Shown piece after piece: positions 54,040 through 64,000 of a stretch of 64,000 nucleotides of DNA. The translations under genes were made by a program, and so were the position numbers. Under the pieces are notes generated by a model. It made no database searches and was not told the DNA's origin. It saw only the letters and a program-made list of their open reading frames with translations. This DNA is from Synchiropus splendidus (taxonomy: Eukaryota > Chordata > Actinopteri > Syngnathiformes > Callionymidae): contig NC_071348.1 of assembly GCF_027744825.2 (NCBI RefSeq), forward strand, positions 19,439,563-19,503,562. The letters are read 5' to 3'. Every line of letters starts with the position of its first letter. Position 1 is the stretch's first letter.

Positions 54040-55320
54040 AGACCATTTCTGATATAGTGGGAGGAAAAAATTTCATGTTCTGAAGTCTCCCTGCAAAGTT
54101 ATGGCACAATGCAGAAAACGCGTTTTCAGCCTGAGATAAGGTGGGTTCCAGAACGCCAAACATAAAAATGTTGATAACTTTGGAAAAACACTTCAGACAG
54201 CTTAGATTTGATGTGCAACTACTAGAAAGACCCTTTCTGCTATAGTGGGAGTTGAAAATTTCATGTTCTGAGGCTTTCCTGCAAAGTTATGGCAAATTGC
54301 GTAAAACGCGTTTTGAGCCTGAGACAAGGTTGTTTCTGGAACGCCAAACATAAAAATGGTGATAACTTTGGAAAAACACTTCAGACAGCTTAGATTTGAT
54401 GTGCAACTACTAGAAATACCCTTTCTGCTCTAGTGGGAGGTGAAAATTTCATGTTCTAAAGCTTCCCTGCAAAGTTATGGCACAATGCAGAAAACGCGTT
54501 TTAAGCGTGAGATAAGGAGAGTTCCGGAACGCCAAACATAAAAATGTTGATAACTTTGGAACAACACATCAGACAGCTTAGATTTGATGTGCAACTACTA
54601 GAAAGACCATTTCTGCTATAGTGGGAGGTGAAAATTTCATGTTCTGAAGCTTCCCTGCAAAGTTATGGCACAATGCACAAAACGCGTTTTTGGCCTGAGA
54701 TAAGGTCGATTCAGGAACACCAAACAAAAAAATGTTGAAAACTTTCGAAAAACACTTCAGACAGCTTAGATCTGATGTACAACTACTAGAAAGACCCTTT
54801 CTGCTACGGTGGGAGGTGAAAATATCATGTTCTGAAGCTTCCCTGCAAAGTTATGGCACAATGCGTAAAACGCGTTTTCAGCCTGAGATGAGGTTGATTT
54901 CAGAACGCCAAACATAAATATGTTGATAACTCAGGAAAAACTCAACAGACAGCATAGATTTGATGTGCAACTACTAGAAATACCCTTTCTGATATAGTGG
55001 GATTTGAAAATATCATGTTCTGAAGCTTCCGAGCAAAGTTATGGCACAATGCAGAAAACACGTTTTCAGCCTGAGATAAGGTGGGTTCCAGAACGCCAAA
55101 CATAAAAATGTAGATAACTTTGGAAAAACACTTCAGACAGCTTAGATTTGATGTGCAACTACTAGAAAGCCACTTTCTGCTATAGTGGGAGGTGAAAATT
55201 TCATGTTCTGAAGCTTCCCTGCAAAGTTATGGCACAATGCAGAAAACGCGTTTTCAGCCTGAGATTAGGTGGGTTCCAGAACGCCAAACATAAAAATGTT
55301 GATAACTTTGGAAAAACACT
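54040..55320. repeat. Satellite block resembling the retrotransposon's right flank
   Basis: Monomers here share linked variants with about 12400-12920 and with 9555-9640: GAAATACCCTTTCTGATATAG, GAAGTCTCCCTGC, GGCAAATTGCGTAAAACG, TTGTTTCTGGAACG, ATGTAGATAAC and GAAAGCCACTTTCTGC. The block contains no retrotransposon. Order and spacing are not identical to the 12-kb block, so it is a related haplotype, not a simple copy. Confidence 0.7.
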
Positions 55321-57089
55321 TCAGACAGCTTAGATTTGATGTGCAACTACTAGAAAGACCCTTTTTGCTATAGTGGGAGGTGAAAATTTCATGTTCTGAG
55401 GCTTTCCTGCAAAGTTATGGCACAATGCAGAAAACGCGTTTTCAGCCTGAGATAAGGTTGATTCCGGAACACCAAACATTAAAGTGTTGATAACTTTGGA
55501 AAAACAATTCAAACAGCTTCGATTTGATGTGCAACTACTAGAAAGACCCTTTCTGCTATCGTGGGAGGTGAAAATTTCATGTTCTGAAGCTTCCCTGCAA
55601 AGTTATGTCACAATGCAGAAAACGCGTTTTCAGCCTCACATAAGGTCGATTCCGGAACGCCAAACATAAAAATGTTAATAACTTCGGAAAAACACTTCAG
55701 ACAGCTTAGATTTGATGTGCAACTACTAGAAAGACCCTTTCTGCTATAGTGGGAGGTGAAATTTTTTTGTTCTGAAGCTTCCCTGCAAAGTTATGGCACA
55801 ATGCAGAAAACGATCTTTCATCCTGAGATAAGGTCGATTCCGGAACGCCAAACATAAAAATGTTGATAACTTTCGAAAAACACTTCAGACAGCTTAGATT
55901 TGATGTGCAACTACTAGAAAGACCCTTTCTGCTATAGTGGGAGGTGAAAATTTCATGTTCTGAAGCATCCATGCAAAGTTATGGCACAATGCAGAAAACG
56001 CGTTTTCAGCCTGAGATAAGGTCGATTCTGGAACGCGAAACATAAAAATGTTGATAACTTTCGAAAAACACTTCAGACAGCTTAGATTTGATGTGCAACT
56101 ACTAGAAAGACCCTTTCTGCTGTAGTGGGAGGTGAACATTTCATGTTCTGAAGCTTCCCTGCAACGTTATGGCACAATGCAGAAAACGCGTTTTCAGCTT
56201 GAGATAAGGTCGATTCCGGTACGCGAAACATAAAAATGTTGATAACTTTCGAAAAACACTTCAGACAGCTTAGATTTGATGTGCAACTACTAGAAAGACC
56301 CTTTCTGCTATATTGGAACGGGAAAATTTCATGTTCTGAAGCTTCCCTGCGAAGTTATGGGACAATGCAGAAAACGATTTTTCATCCTGAGATAAGGTCG
56401 ATTCCGGAACGCCAAACATAAAAATGTTGATAACTTTCGAAAAACACTTCAGACAGCTTAGATTTTATGTGCAACTACTAGAAAGACCCTTTCTGCTATA
56501 GTGGGACGTGAAAATTTCATGTTCTGAAGCTTCCCTGCAAAGTTATGGCACAATGCCGAAAACGCGTTTTCAGCCTGAGATAAGGTGGGTTCCGGAACGC
56601 CAAACATAAAAATGTTGATAACTTTGGAAAAACACTTCAGACAGCTTAGATTTGATGTGCAACTACTAGAAAGACCCTTTCTGCTATAGTGGGAGGTGAA
56701 CATTTCATGTTCTGAAGCTTCCCTGCAAAGTTGTGGCACATTGCAGAAAACGCGTTTTCAGCTTCAGATAAGGTGGATTCCGGAACGCCAAACATAAAAA
56801 TGTTGATAACTTTCGAAAAACACTTCAGACAGCTTAGATTTGATGTGCACCTACGAGAAAGACCCTTTCTGCTATGGTGGGAGGTGAACATTTCATGTTC
56901 TGAAGCTTCCCTGCAAAGTTATGGCACTTTGCAGAAAACGTGTTTTCAGCTTCAGATAAGGTGGATTCCGGAACGCCAAACATAAAAATGTTGATAACTT
57001 TCGAAAAACACTTCAGACAGCTTAGATTTGATGTGCAACTACTAGAAAGACCCTTTCTGCTATAGTGGGACGTGAAAATTTCATGTTCT

Positions 57090-57097
57090 GAAGCTTC
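57090..57097. other. GAAGCTTC palindrome (exemplar)
   Basis: This 8-bp perfect dyad contains a HindIII site and is present in most monomers. The conserved site means a HindIII digest should give a ladder with a step of about 188 bp. Confidence 0.85.
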
Positions 57098-57121
57098 CCT
57101 GCAAAGTTATGGCACAATGCA

Positions 57122-57135
57122 GAAAACGCGTTTTC
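57122..57135. other. 14-bp perfect palindrome in the monomer (exemplar)
   Basis: GAAAACGCGTTTTC is its own reverse complement. Beyond one A/A mismatch on each side, the flanks GC and GC pair again, giving a near-palindrome of 20 bp. It recurs in most monomers of the array. Two CpGs sit at its centre within an MluI-type ACGCGT core. Monomers with GCGTAAAACGCG keep a 12-bp core palindrome. Function is unknown: it may be a protein-binding dyad or a cruciform-prone element. The sequence observation is certain. Confidence 0.9.
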
Positions 57136-57152
57136 AGCCTGAGATAAGGTGG

Positions 57153-57162
57153 GTTCCGGAAC
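57153..57162. other. GTTCCGGAAC palindrome (exemplar)
   Basis: This is a 10-bp perfect dyad in monomers of the GGGTTCC type. It shrinks to 8 bp (TTCCGGAA) in monomers of the TCGATTCC type. Frequent variants are TTCTGGAA and TTCCAGAA, which are single CpG transitions. Confidence 0.85.
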
Positions 57163-57166
57163 GCCA

Positions 57167-57180
57167 AACATAAAAATGTT
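57167..57180. other. AACAT-AAAA-ATGTT inverted repeat (exemplar)
   Basis: A 5-bp stem with a 4-base A loop, seen in most monomers just downstream of the CCGGAACGCC segment. It is too short to be a terminator or RNA gene on its own. It is listed because it adds to the cluster of dyads in the monomer. Confidence 0.7.
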
Positions 57181-57646
57181 GATAACTTTGGAAAAACACT
57201 TCAGACAGCTTAGATTTGATGTGCACCTACGAGAAAGACCCTTTCTGCTGTAGTGGGAGGTGAACATTTCATGTTCTGAAGTTTCCATGCAAAGTTATGG
57301 CACAATGCAGAAAACGCGTTTTCAGCTTGAGATAAGGTCGATTCCGGTACGCGAAACATAAAAATGTTGATAACTTTCGAAAAACACTTCAGACAGCTTA
57401 GATTTGATGTGCAACTACTAGAAAGACCCTTTCTGCTGTAGTGGGAGGTGAACATTTCATGTTCTGAAGCTTCCATGCAAAGTTATGGCACAATGCAGAC
57501 AACCCGTTTTCAGCCTGAGATAAGGTCGATTCTGGAACGCCAAACATAAAAATGTTGTTAACTTTCGAAAAACACTTCAGACAGCTTAGATTTCATGTGC
57601 AACTACTAGAAAGACCCTTTCTGCTGTAGTGGGAGGTGAACATTTT

Positions 57647-59714
57647 ATGTTCTGAAGCTTCCCTGCAAAGTTATGTCACAATGCAGAAAACGCGTTTTCA
57701 GCCTCACATAAGGTCGATTCCGGAACGCCAAACATAAAAATGTTAATAACTTCGGAAAAACACTTCAGACAGCTTAGATTTGATGTGCAACTACTAGAAA
57801 GACCCTTTCTGCTATAGTGGGAGGTGAAATTTTTTTGTTCTGAAGCTTCCCTGCAAAGTTATGGCACAATGCAGAAAACGATCTTTCATCCTGAGATAAG
57901 GTCGATTCCGGAACGCCAAACATAAAAATGTTGATAACTTTCGAAAAACACTTCAGACAGCTTAGATTTGATGTGCAACTACTAGAAAGACCCTTTCTGC
58001 TATAGTGGGAGGTGAAAATTTCATGTTCTGAAGCATCCATGCAAAGTTATGGCACAATGCAGAAAACGCGTTTTCAGCCTGAGATAAGGTCGATTCTGGA
58101 ACGCGAAACATAAAAATGTTGATAACTTTCGAAAAACACTTCAGACAGCTTAGATTTGATGTGCAACTACTAGAAAGACCCTTTCTGCTGTAGTGGGAGG
58201 TGAACATTTCATGTTCTGAAGCTTCCCTGCAACGTTATGGCACAATGCAGAAAACGCGTTTTCAGCTTGAGATAAGGTCGATTCCGGTACGCGAAACATA
58301 AAAATGTTGATAACTTTCGAAAAACACTTCAGACAGCTTAGATTTGATGTGCAACTACTAGAAAGACCCTTTCTGCTATATTGGAACGGGAAAATTTCAT
58401 GTTCTGAAGCTTCCCTGCGAAGTTATGGGACAATGCAGAAAACGATTTTTCATCCTGAGATAAGGTCGATTCCGGAACGCCAAACATAAAAATGTTGATA
58501 ACTTTCGAAAAACACTTCAGACAGCTTAGATTTTATGTGCAACTACTAGAAAGACCCTTTCTGCTATAGTGGGACGTGAAAATTTCATGTTCTGAAGCTT
58601 CCCTGCAAAGTTATGGCACAATGCCGAAAACGCGTTTTCAGCCTGAGATAAGGTGGGTTCCGGAACGCCAAACATAAAAATGTTGATAACTTTGGAAAAA
58701 CACTTCAGACAGCTTAGATTTGATGTGCAACTACTAGAAAGACCCTTTCTGCTATAGTGGGAGGTGAACATTTCATGTTCTGAAGCTTCCCTGCAAAGTT
58801 GTGGCACATTGCAGAAAACGCGTTTTCAGCTTCAGATAAGGTGGATTCCGGAACGCCAAACATAAAAATGTTGATAACTTTCGAAAAACACTTCAGACAG
58901 CTTAGATTTGATGTGCACCTACGAGAAAGACCCTTTCTGCTATAGTGGGAGGTGAACATTTCATGTTCTGAAGCTTCCCTGCAAAGTTATGGCACTTTGC
59001 AGAAAACGTGTTTTCAGCTTCAGATAAGGTGGATTCCGGAACGCCAAACATAAAAATGTTGATAACTTTCGAAAAACACTTCAGACAGCTTAGATTTGAT
59101 GTGCAACTACTAGAAAGACCCTTTCTGCTATAGTGGGACGTGAAAATTTCATGTTCTGAAGCTTCCCTGCAAAGTTATGGCACAATGCAGAAAACGCGTT
59201 TTCAGCCTGAGATAAGGTGGGTTCCGGAACGCCAAACATAAAAATGTTGATAACTTTGGAAAAACACTTCAGACAGCTTAGATTTGATGTGCACCTACGA
59301 GAAAGACCCTTTCTGCTGTAGTGGGAGGTGAACATTTCATGTTCTGAAGCTTCCATGCAAAGTTATGGCACAATGCAGAAAACGCGTTTTCAGCTTGAGA
59401 TAAGGTCGATTCCGATACGCGAAACATAAAAATGTTGATAACTTTCGAAAAACACTTCAGACAGCTTAGATTTGATGTGCAACTACTAGAAAGACCCTTT
59501 CTGCTGTAGTGGGAGGTGAACATTTCATGTTCTGAAGCTTCCATGCAAAGTTATGGCACAATGCAGACAACCCGTTTTCAGCCTGAGATAAGGTCGATTC
59601 TGGAACGCCAAACATAAAAATGTTGTTAACTTTCGAAAAACACTTCAGACAGCTTAGATTTCATGTGCAACTACTAGAAAGACCCTTTCTGCTGTAGTGG
59701 GAGGTGAACATTTT
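57647..59714. repeat. 11-monomer higher-order repeat (2068 bp), copy 2
   Basis: Directly follows copy 1 with the same monomer order and the same palindrome-plus and palindrome-minus pattern. Its end at 59714 joins a partial third copy that lacks the first three monomers. Confidence 0.93.
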
Positions 59715-60406
59715 ATGTTCTGAAGCTTCCCTGCAAGGTTATGGCACAATGCAGAAAACGCGTTTTCAGCTTGAGATAAGGTCGATTCCGGTACGCGAAA
59801 CATAAAAATGTTGATAACTTTCGAAAAACACTTCAGACAGCTTAGATTTGATGTGCAACTACTAGAAAGACCCTTTCTGCTATATTGGAACGGGAAAATT
59901 TCATGTTCTGAAGCTTCCCTGCGAAGTTATGGGACAATGCAGAAAACGATTTTTCATCCTGAGATAAGGTCGATTCCGGAACGCCAAACATAAAAATGTT
60001 GATAACTTTCGAAAAACACTTCAGACAGCTTAGATTTTATGTGCAACTACTAGAAAGACCCGTTCTGCTATAGTGGGACGTGAAAATTTCATGTTCTGAA
60101 GCTTCCCTGCAAAGTTATGGCACAATGCCGAAAACGCGTTTTCAGCCTGAGATAAGGTGGGTTCCGGAACGCCAAACATAAAAATGTTGATAACTTTGGA
60201 AAAACACTTCAGGCAGCTTAGATTTGATGTGCACTTACTAGAAAGACCCTTTCTGCTATAGTGGGAGGTGAACATTTCATGTTCTGAAGCTTCCCTGCAA
60301 AGTTATGGCACATTGCAGAAAACGTGTTTTCAGCTTCAGATAAGGTGGATTCTGGAACGCCAAACATAAAAATGTTGATAACTTTCGAAAAACACTTCAG
60401 ACAGCT
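59715..60406. repeat. Partial third copy of the 11-monomer unit
   Basis: Resumes at the position equivalent to 56143, offset 3572 (19 monomers), so three monomers are skipped. It carries CAGCTTGAGATAAGG, GGTACGCGAAAC and TATTGGAACGGG in order. It then drifts from the other copies, with changes such as AGGCAGCTT, GTGCACTTAC and AACGTGTTTTCAGCTTCAG. Beyond about 60406 the match weakens. Related monomers recur near 62375-62540 at about 2069 bases from 60306, suggesting that the 11-monomer period persists in degraded form to the end of the window. Confidence 0.8.
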
Positions 60407-63400
60407 TAGATTAGATGTGCAACTACGAGAAAGACCCTTTCTGCTATAGTGGGAAGTGAAAATTTTATGTTCTGAATCTTCCTTGCAAAGTTATGGCACA
60501 ATGCAGAAAATGCGTTTTCAGCCTGAGATAAGGTTAATTCCGGAACGCCAAAAATAAAAATGTTGATAACTTTGGAAAAACACTTCAGACAGCTTAGATT
60601 TGATGTGCAAATACTAGAAAGACCCTTTCTGCTATAGTGGGACGTGAAAATTTCATTTTCTGAAGCTTCCATGCAAAGTTATGGCACAATGCGTAAAACG
60701 CGTTTTCTGCCTGAGATAAGGTCGATACCGGAACGCCAAACATAAAAATGTTGATAACTTTCGGAAAACACTTCAGACATCTTAGATTTGATGTGCAACT
60801 ACTAGAAAGACCCTTTCTGGTATAGTGGGAGGTGAACATTTCATGTTCTGAAGCCTCCCTGCAAAGTTATGGCACAATGCAGAAAACGCGTTTTCAGCTT
60901 GAGATAAGGTGGGTTCCGCAACGCCAAACATTAAAATGTTGATAACTTTCGAAAAACGCTTTAGACAGCTTAGATTTGATGTGCAACTACTAGAAAGACC
61001 CTTTCTGCTTTTAGTGGGACGTGAAAATTTCATGTTCTGAAGCTTCCCTGCGAAGTTATGGCACAATGCAGAAAACGATTTTTCATCCTGAGATAAGGTC
61101 GATTCCGGAACGCCAAACATAAAAATGTTGATAACTTTCGAAAAACACTTCAGACAGCTTAGATTTTATGTGCAACTACTAGAAAGACCCTTTCTGCTAT
61201 AGTGGGACGTGAAAATTTCATGTTCTGAAGCTTCCCTGCAAAGTTATGGCACAATGCCGAAAACGCGTTTTCAGCCTGAGATAAGGTGGGTTCCGGAATG
61301 CCAAACATAAAAATGTTGATAACTTTGGAAAAACATTTCAGACAGCTTAGATTTGATGTGCACCTACTAGAAAGACCCTTTCTGCTATAGTGGGAGGTGA
61401 ACATTTCATGTTCTGAAGCTTCCCTGCAAAGTTATGGCACATTGCAGAAAACGCGTTTTCAGCTTCAGATAAGGTGGATTCCGGAACGCCAAACATAAAA
61501 ATGTTGATAACTTTCGAAAAACACTTCAGACAGCTTAGATTTGATGTGCACCTACGAGAAAGACCCTTTCTGCTATAGTGGGAGTTGAACATTTCATGTT
61601 CTGAAGCTTACTTGCAAAGTTATGGCACAATGCAGAAAATGCGTTTTCAGCCTGAGATAAGGTTGATTCCGGAACGCCAAACATAAAAATGTTGATAACT
61701 TTGGAAAAACACTTCAGACAGCTTAGATTTGATGTGCAACTACTAGAAAGACCCTTTCTGCTATAGTGGGAGGTGAACATTTCATGTTCAGAAGCCTCCC
61801 TGCAAAGTTATGGCACAATGCAGAAAACGCGTTTTCAGCTTGAGATAAGGTGGGTTCCGGAACGCCAAACATAAAAATGTTGATAACTTTCGAAAAACAC
61901 TTCAGACAGCTTAGATTTGATGTGCAACTACTAGAAAGACCCTTTCTGCTATAGTGGGACGTGAAAATTTCATGGTCTGAAGCTTCCCTGCGAAGATATG
62001 GCACAATGCAGAAAATGCGTTTTCAGCTTGAGATAAGGTGGGTTCCGGAACGCCAAACATAAAAATGTTGATTACTTTGGAAAAACACTTCAGACAGCTT
62101 AGATTTGATGTGCACCTACTAGAAAGACCCTTTCTGCTATAGTGAGAGGTGAACATTTCATGTTCTGAAGCTTCCCTGCAAAGTTATGGCACATTGCAGA
62201 AAACGCGTTTTCAGCTTCAGATAAAGTGGATTCCGGAACGCCAAACATAAAAATGTTGATAACTTTCGAAAAACACTTCAGACAGCTTAGATTTGATGTG
62301 CACCTACTAGAAAGACCCTTTCTGCTATAGTGGGAGGTGAACATTTCATGTTCTGAAGCTTCCCTGCAAATTTATGGCACATTGCAGAAAACGTGTTTTC
62401 AGCTTCAGAAAAGGTGGATTCTGGAACGCCAAACATAAAAATGTTGATAACTTTCGAAAAACACTTCAGACAGCTTAGATTAGATGTGCAACTACGAGAA
62501 AGACCCTTTCTGCTATAGTGGGAAGTGAAAATGTCATGTTCTGAATCTTCCTTGCAAAGTTATGGCACAATGCAGAAAATGCGTTTTCAGCCTGAGATAA
62601 GGTTGATTCCGGAACGCCAAACATAAAAATGTTGATAACTTTGGAAAAACACTTCAGACAGCTTAGATTTGACGTGCAACTACTAGAAAAACCCTTTCTG
62701 CTATAGTGGGAGGTGAAAATTTCATTTTCTGAAGCTTCCCTGCAAAGTTATGGCACAAAGCGTAAAAAGCGTTTTCTGCCTGAGATAAGGTCGATTCCGG
62801 AACGCCAAACATAAAAATGTTGATAACTTTGTGAAAACACTTCAGATATCTTACATTTGATGTGCAACTCCTAGAAGGACCCTTTCTGCTATAGTGGGAG
62901 GTTAAAATTTCATGTTCTGAAGCCTCCCTGCAAAGTTATGGCACAATGCAGAAAACGCGTTTTCAGCTTGAGATAAGGTGCGTTCCGGAACGCCAAACAT
63001 AAAAATGTTGATAACTTTCCAAAAACACTTCAGACAGCTTAGATTTGATATGCAACTACTAGAAAGACCTTTTCTACTATAGTGGGACGTGAAAATTTCA
63101 TGTTCTGAAGCTTCCCTGCAAAGTTATGGCACAATGCAGAAAACGCGTTTTCAGCTTGAGATAAGGTGGGTTCCGGAACGCCAAACATAAAAATGTTGAT
63201 AACTTTCGAAAAACACTTCAGAATGCTTAGATTTGATATGCAACTACTAGAAAGACCCTTTCTGCTATAGTGGGAGGTGAAAATTTCATGTTCTGAAGCA
63301 TCCCTGCAAAGTTATGGCACAATGAAGAAAACCCTTTTTCAGCTTGAGATAAGGTGGGTTCCGGAACGCCAAACATAAAAATGTTGATAACTTTCGAAAA

Positions 63401-64000
63401 ACACATCAGACAGCTTAGATTTGATATTCAACTACTAGAAAGACCCTTTCAGCTATAGTGGGAGGTGAAAATTTCATGTTCTGAAGCATCCCTGCAAAGT
63501 TATGGCACAATGCAGAAAACGCGTTTTCAGCCTGAGATAAGGTCGATTCTGGAACGCGAAACATAAAAATGATGTTAACTTTCGAAAAACACTTCAGACA
63601 GCTTAGATTTGATGTGCAACTACTAGAAAGACCCTTTCTGCCATAGTGGGAGGTGAACATTTCATGTTCTGAAGCTTCCCTGCAAAGTTATGGCACAATG
63701 CAGAAAACGCGTTTTCAGCTTGAGATAAGGTCGATTCCGGAACGCCAAACATAAAAATGTTGATAACTTTCGAAAAACACTTCAGACAGCTTAGATTTGA
63801 TGTGCAACTACTAGAAAGACCCTTTTTGCTATAGTGGGACGGGAAAATTTCATGTTCTGAAGCTTCCCTGCAAAGTTATGTCACAATGCAGAAAACCTGT
63901 TTTCAGCCTGAGATAAGGTGGGTTCCGGAACGCTAAACCTAAAAATGTTGATAACTTTCGAAAAACACTTCAGACAGCTTAGATTTGATGTGCAACTACT

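Larger units (their letters stand above)
57018..57205. repeat. Reference satellite monomer (188 bp, dyad-plus type)
   Basis: This is one exact 188-bp unit, taken as starting at CAGCTTAG; the next unit starts at 57206. It is close to the consensus read by eye over the right half of the window. It shows the main features of the family: the HindIII-site dyad near monomer position 73-80, the 14-bp palindrome at 105-118, the TTCCGGAA dyad at about 137-144, and the AACAT/ATGTT inverted repeat at 150-163. Five CpG dinucleotides cluster in its second half and a sixth appears in monomers with TTTCGAAA near the end. The starting point is arbitrary, as for any tandem repeat. Confidence 0.9.
55579..57646. 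repeat. 11-monomer higher-order repeat (2068 bp), copy 1
   Basis: Identity with 57647-59714 begins just after a C/T difference at 55578 and continues through the unit. Rare shared variants include TTATGTCACAATGC, CAGCCTCACATAAGG, GAAATTTTTTTGTTC, CGATCTTTCATCC, GGTACGCGAAAC, TATTGGAACGGG and GACAACCCGTTTTC. I counted only about three substitutions in 2068 bases by eye (for example GGTACGCG against GATACGCG, GAAGTTTCC against GAAGCTTCC, CTATGG against CTATAG). By the 14-bp palindrome, 7 of 11 monomers are intact, one has a decayed CpG (CGTG) and three have lost it. Confidence 0.93.
12248..64000. repeat. 188-bp satellite array, right segment
   Basis: The same satellite resumes right after the retrotransposon, in the same orientation and monomer register, and continues to the end of the window (about 275 copies). 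The first bases after the junction correspond to the GTGAAAATTTCATG part of the monomer, only about 7 to 8 bases on from where the left segment stopped. Divergence between neighbours varies by zone: heterogeneous at 12-27 kb and 38.7-55 kb, more homogeneous at 27-38.7 kb and 55.6-64 kb. Where no sub-feature is listed, the sequence is ordinary monomers and I see nothing else. A satellite of nucleosome-like unit length in a very long array is typical of centromeric or pericentromeric DNA, but that location is inferred. Confidence 0.97.

Noticed and set aside
56999..57015. CENP-B box candidate at TTTCGAAAAACACTTCA
   Set aside because: Only 6 of the 9 core positions match (TTCG, A and the first C), and the CGGG half is CTTC. 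Many monomers have TTTGG instead of TTTCG.
57167..57180. Rho-independent terminator from the AACAT/ATGTT stem
   Set aside because: The stem is only 5 bp, A/T-rich and has no T-tract. The host is almost certainly eukaryotic.
1..64000. CRISPR-like array
   Set aside because: The repeat has no separate constant and variable spacer parts. The whole 188-bp unit repeats with diffuse substitutions, and the context is eukaryotic.

Overview
This window is almost entirely one tandemly repeated satellite DNA. I see about 330 head-to-tail copies of a monomer of about 188 bp (about 41% G+C by hand count of a consensus). It starts before base 1 and runs past base 64000, so neither edge of the array is here. 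There is no ordinary host gene, no RNA gene and no bacterial-type feature. The many short open frames of 60 to 120 codons are by-products of the repeat: 188 is not a multiple of 3, so the reading frame shifts at every monomer.

The only non-satellite sequence is one 5'-truncated non-LTR retrotransposon of about 2.05 kb at 10199-12247, on the minus strand. It keeps the linker, the reverse transcriptase domain and the 3' end of ORF2, and has a short (ATTCTG)n-type 3' tail. The motif pattern looks like the L2 (CR1 superfamily) elements common in ray-finned fish, so the likely source is a teleost chromosome, probably a centromeric or pericentromeric heterochromatin block. The species cannot be named from this sequence. 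The element interrupts one monomer and the satellite resumes in the same register, so it landed in a pre-existing array.

Layout. 1-10198: heterogeneous satellite, with a patchwork of multi-monomer duplications at 4.4-9.6 kb. 10199-12247: the L2-like insertion. 12.2-18.5 kb: satellite rich in a 187-bp subtype. 18.5-27 kb: mixed satellite with two short-deletion monomer types. 27-38.7 kb: more homogeneous satellite containing three tandem, visually identical copies of a 4-monomer (752 bp) higher-order repeat. 38.7-55.5 kb: mixed satellite with a 5-monomer duplication followed by an alternating dimer. 55.6-60.4 kb: two nearly identical copies of an 11-monomer (2068 bp) higher-order repeat plus a partial third. 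60.4-64 kb: related monomers continuing off the end.

The monomer itself is structured. It carries a cluster of short dyad symmetries, the largest a 14-bp perfect palindrome around ACGCGT. Some monomer subtypes have lost this palindrome, so higher-order repeats contain fixed patterns of dyad-plus and dyad-minus monomers. Variation at the palindrome's CpGs is mostly of the CpG to TpG/CpA kind, as expected of methylated DNA. I found no new protein-coding system. The interest lies in satellite architecture, local homogenisation and a possible centromere role, which is inference.
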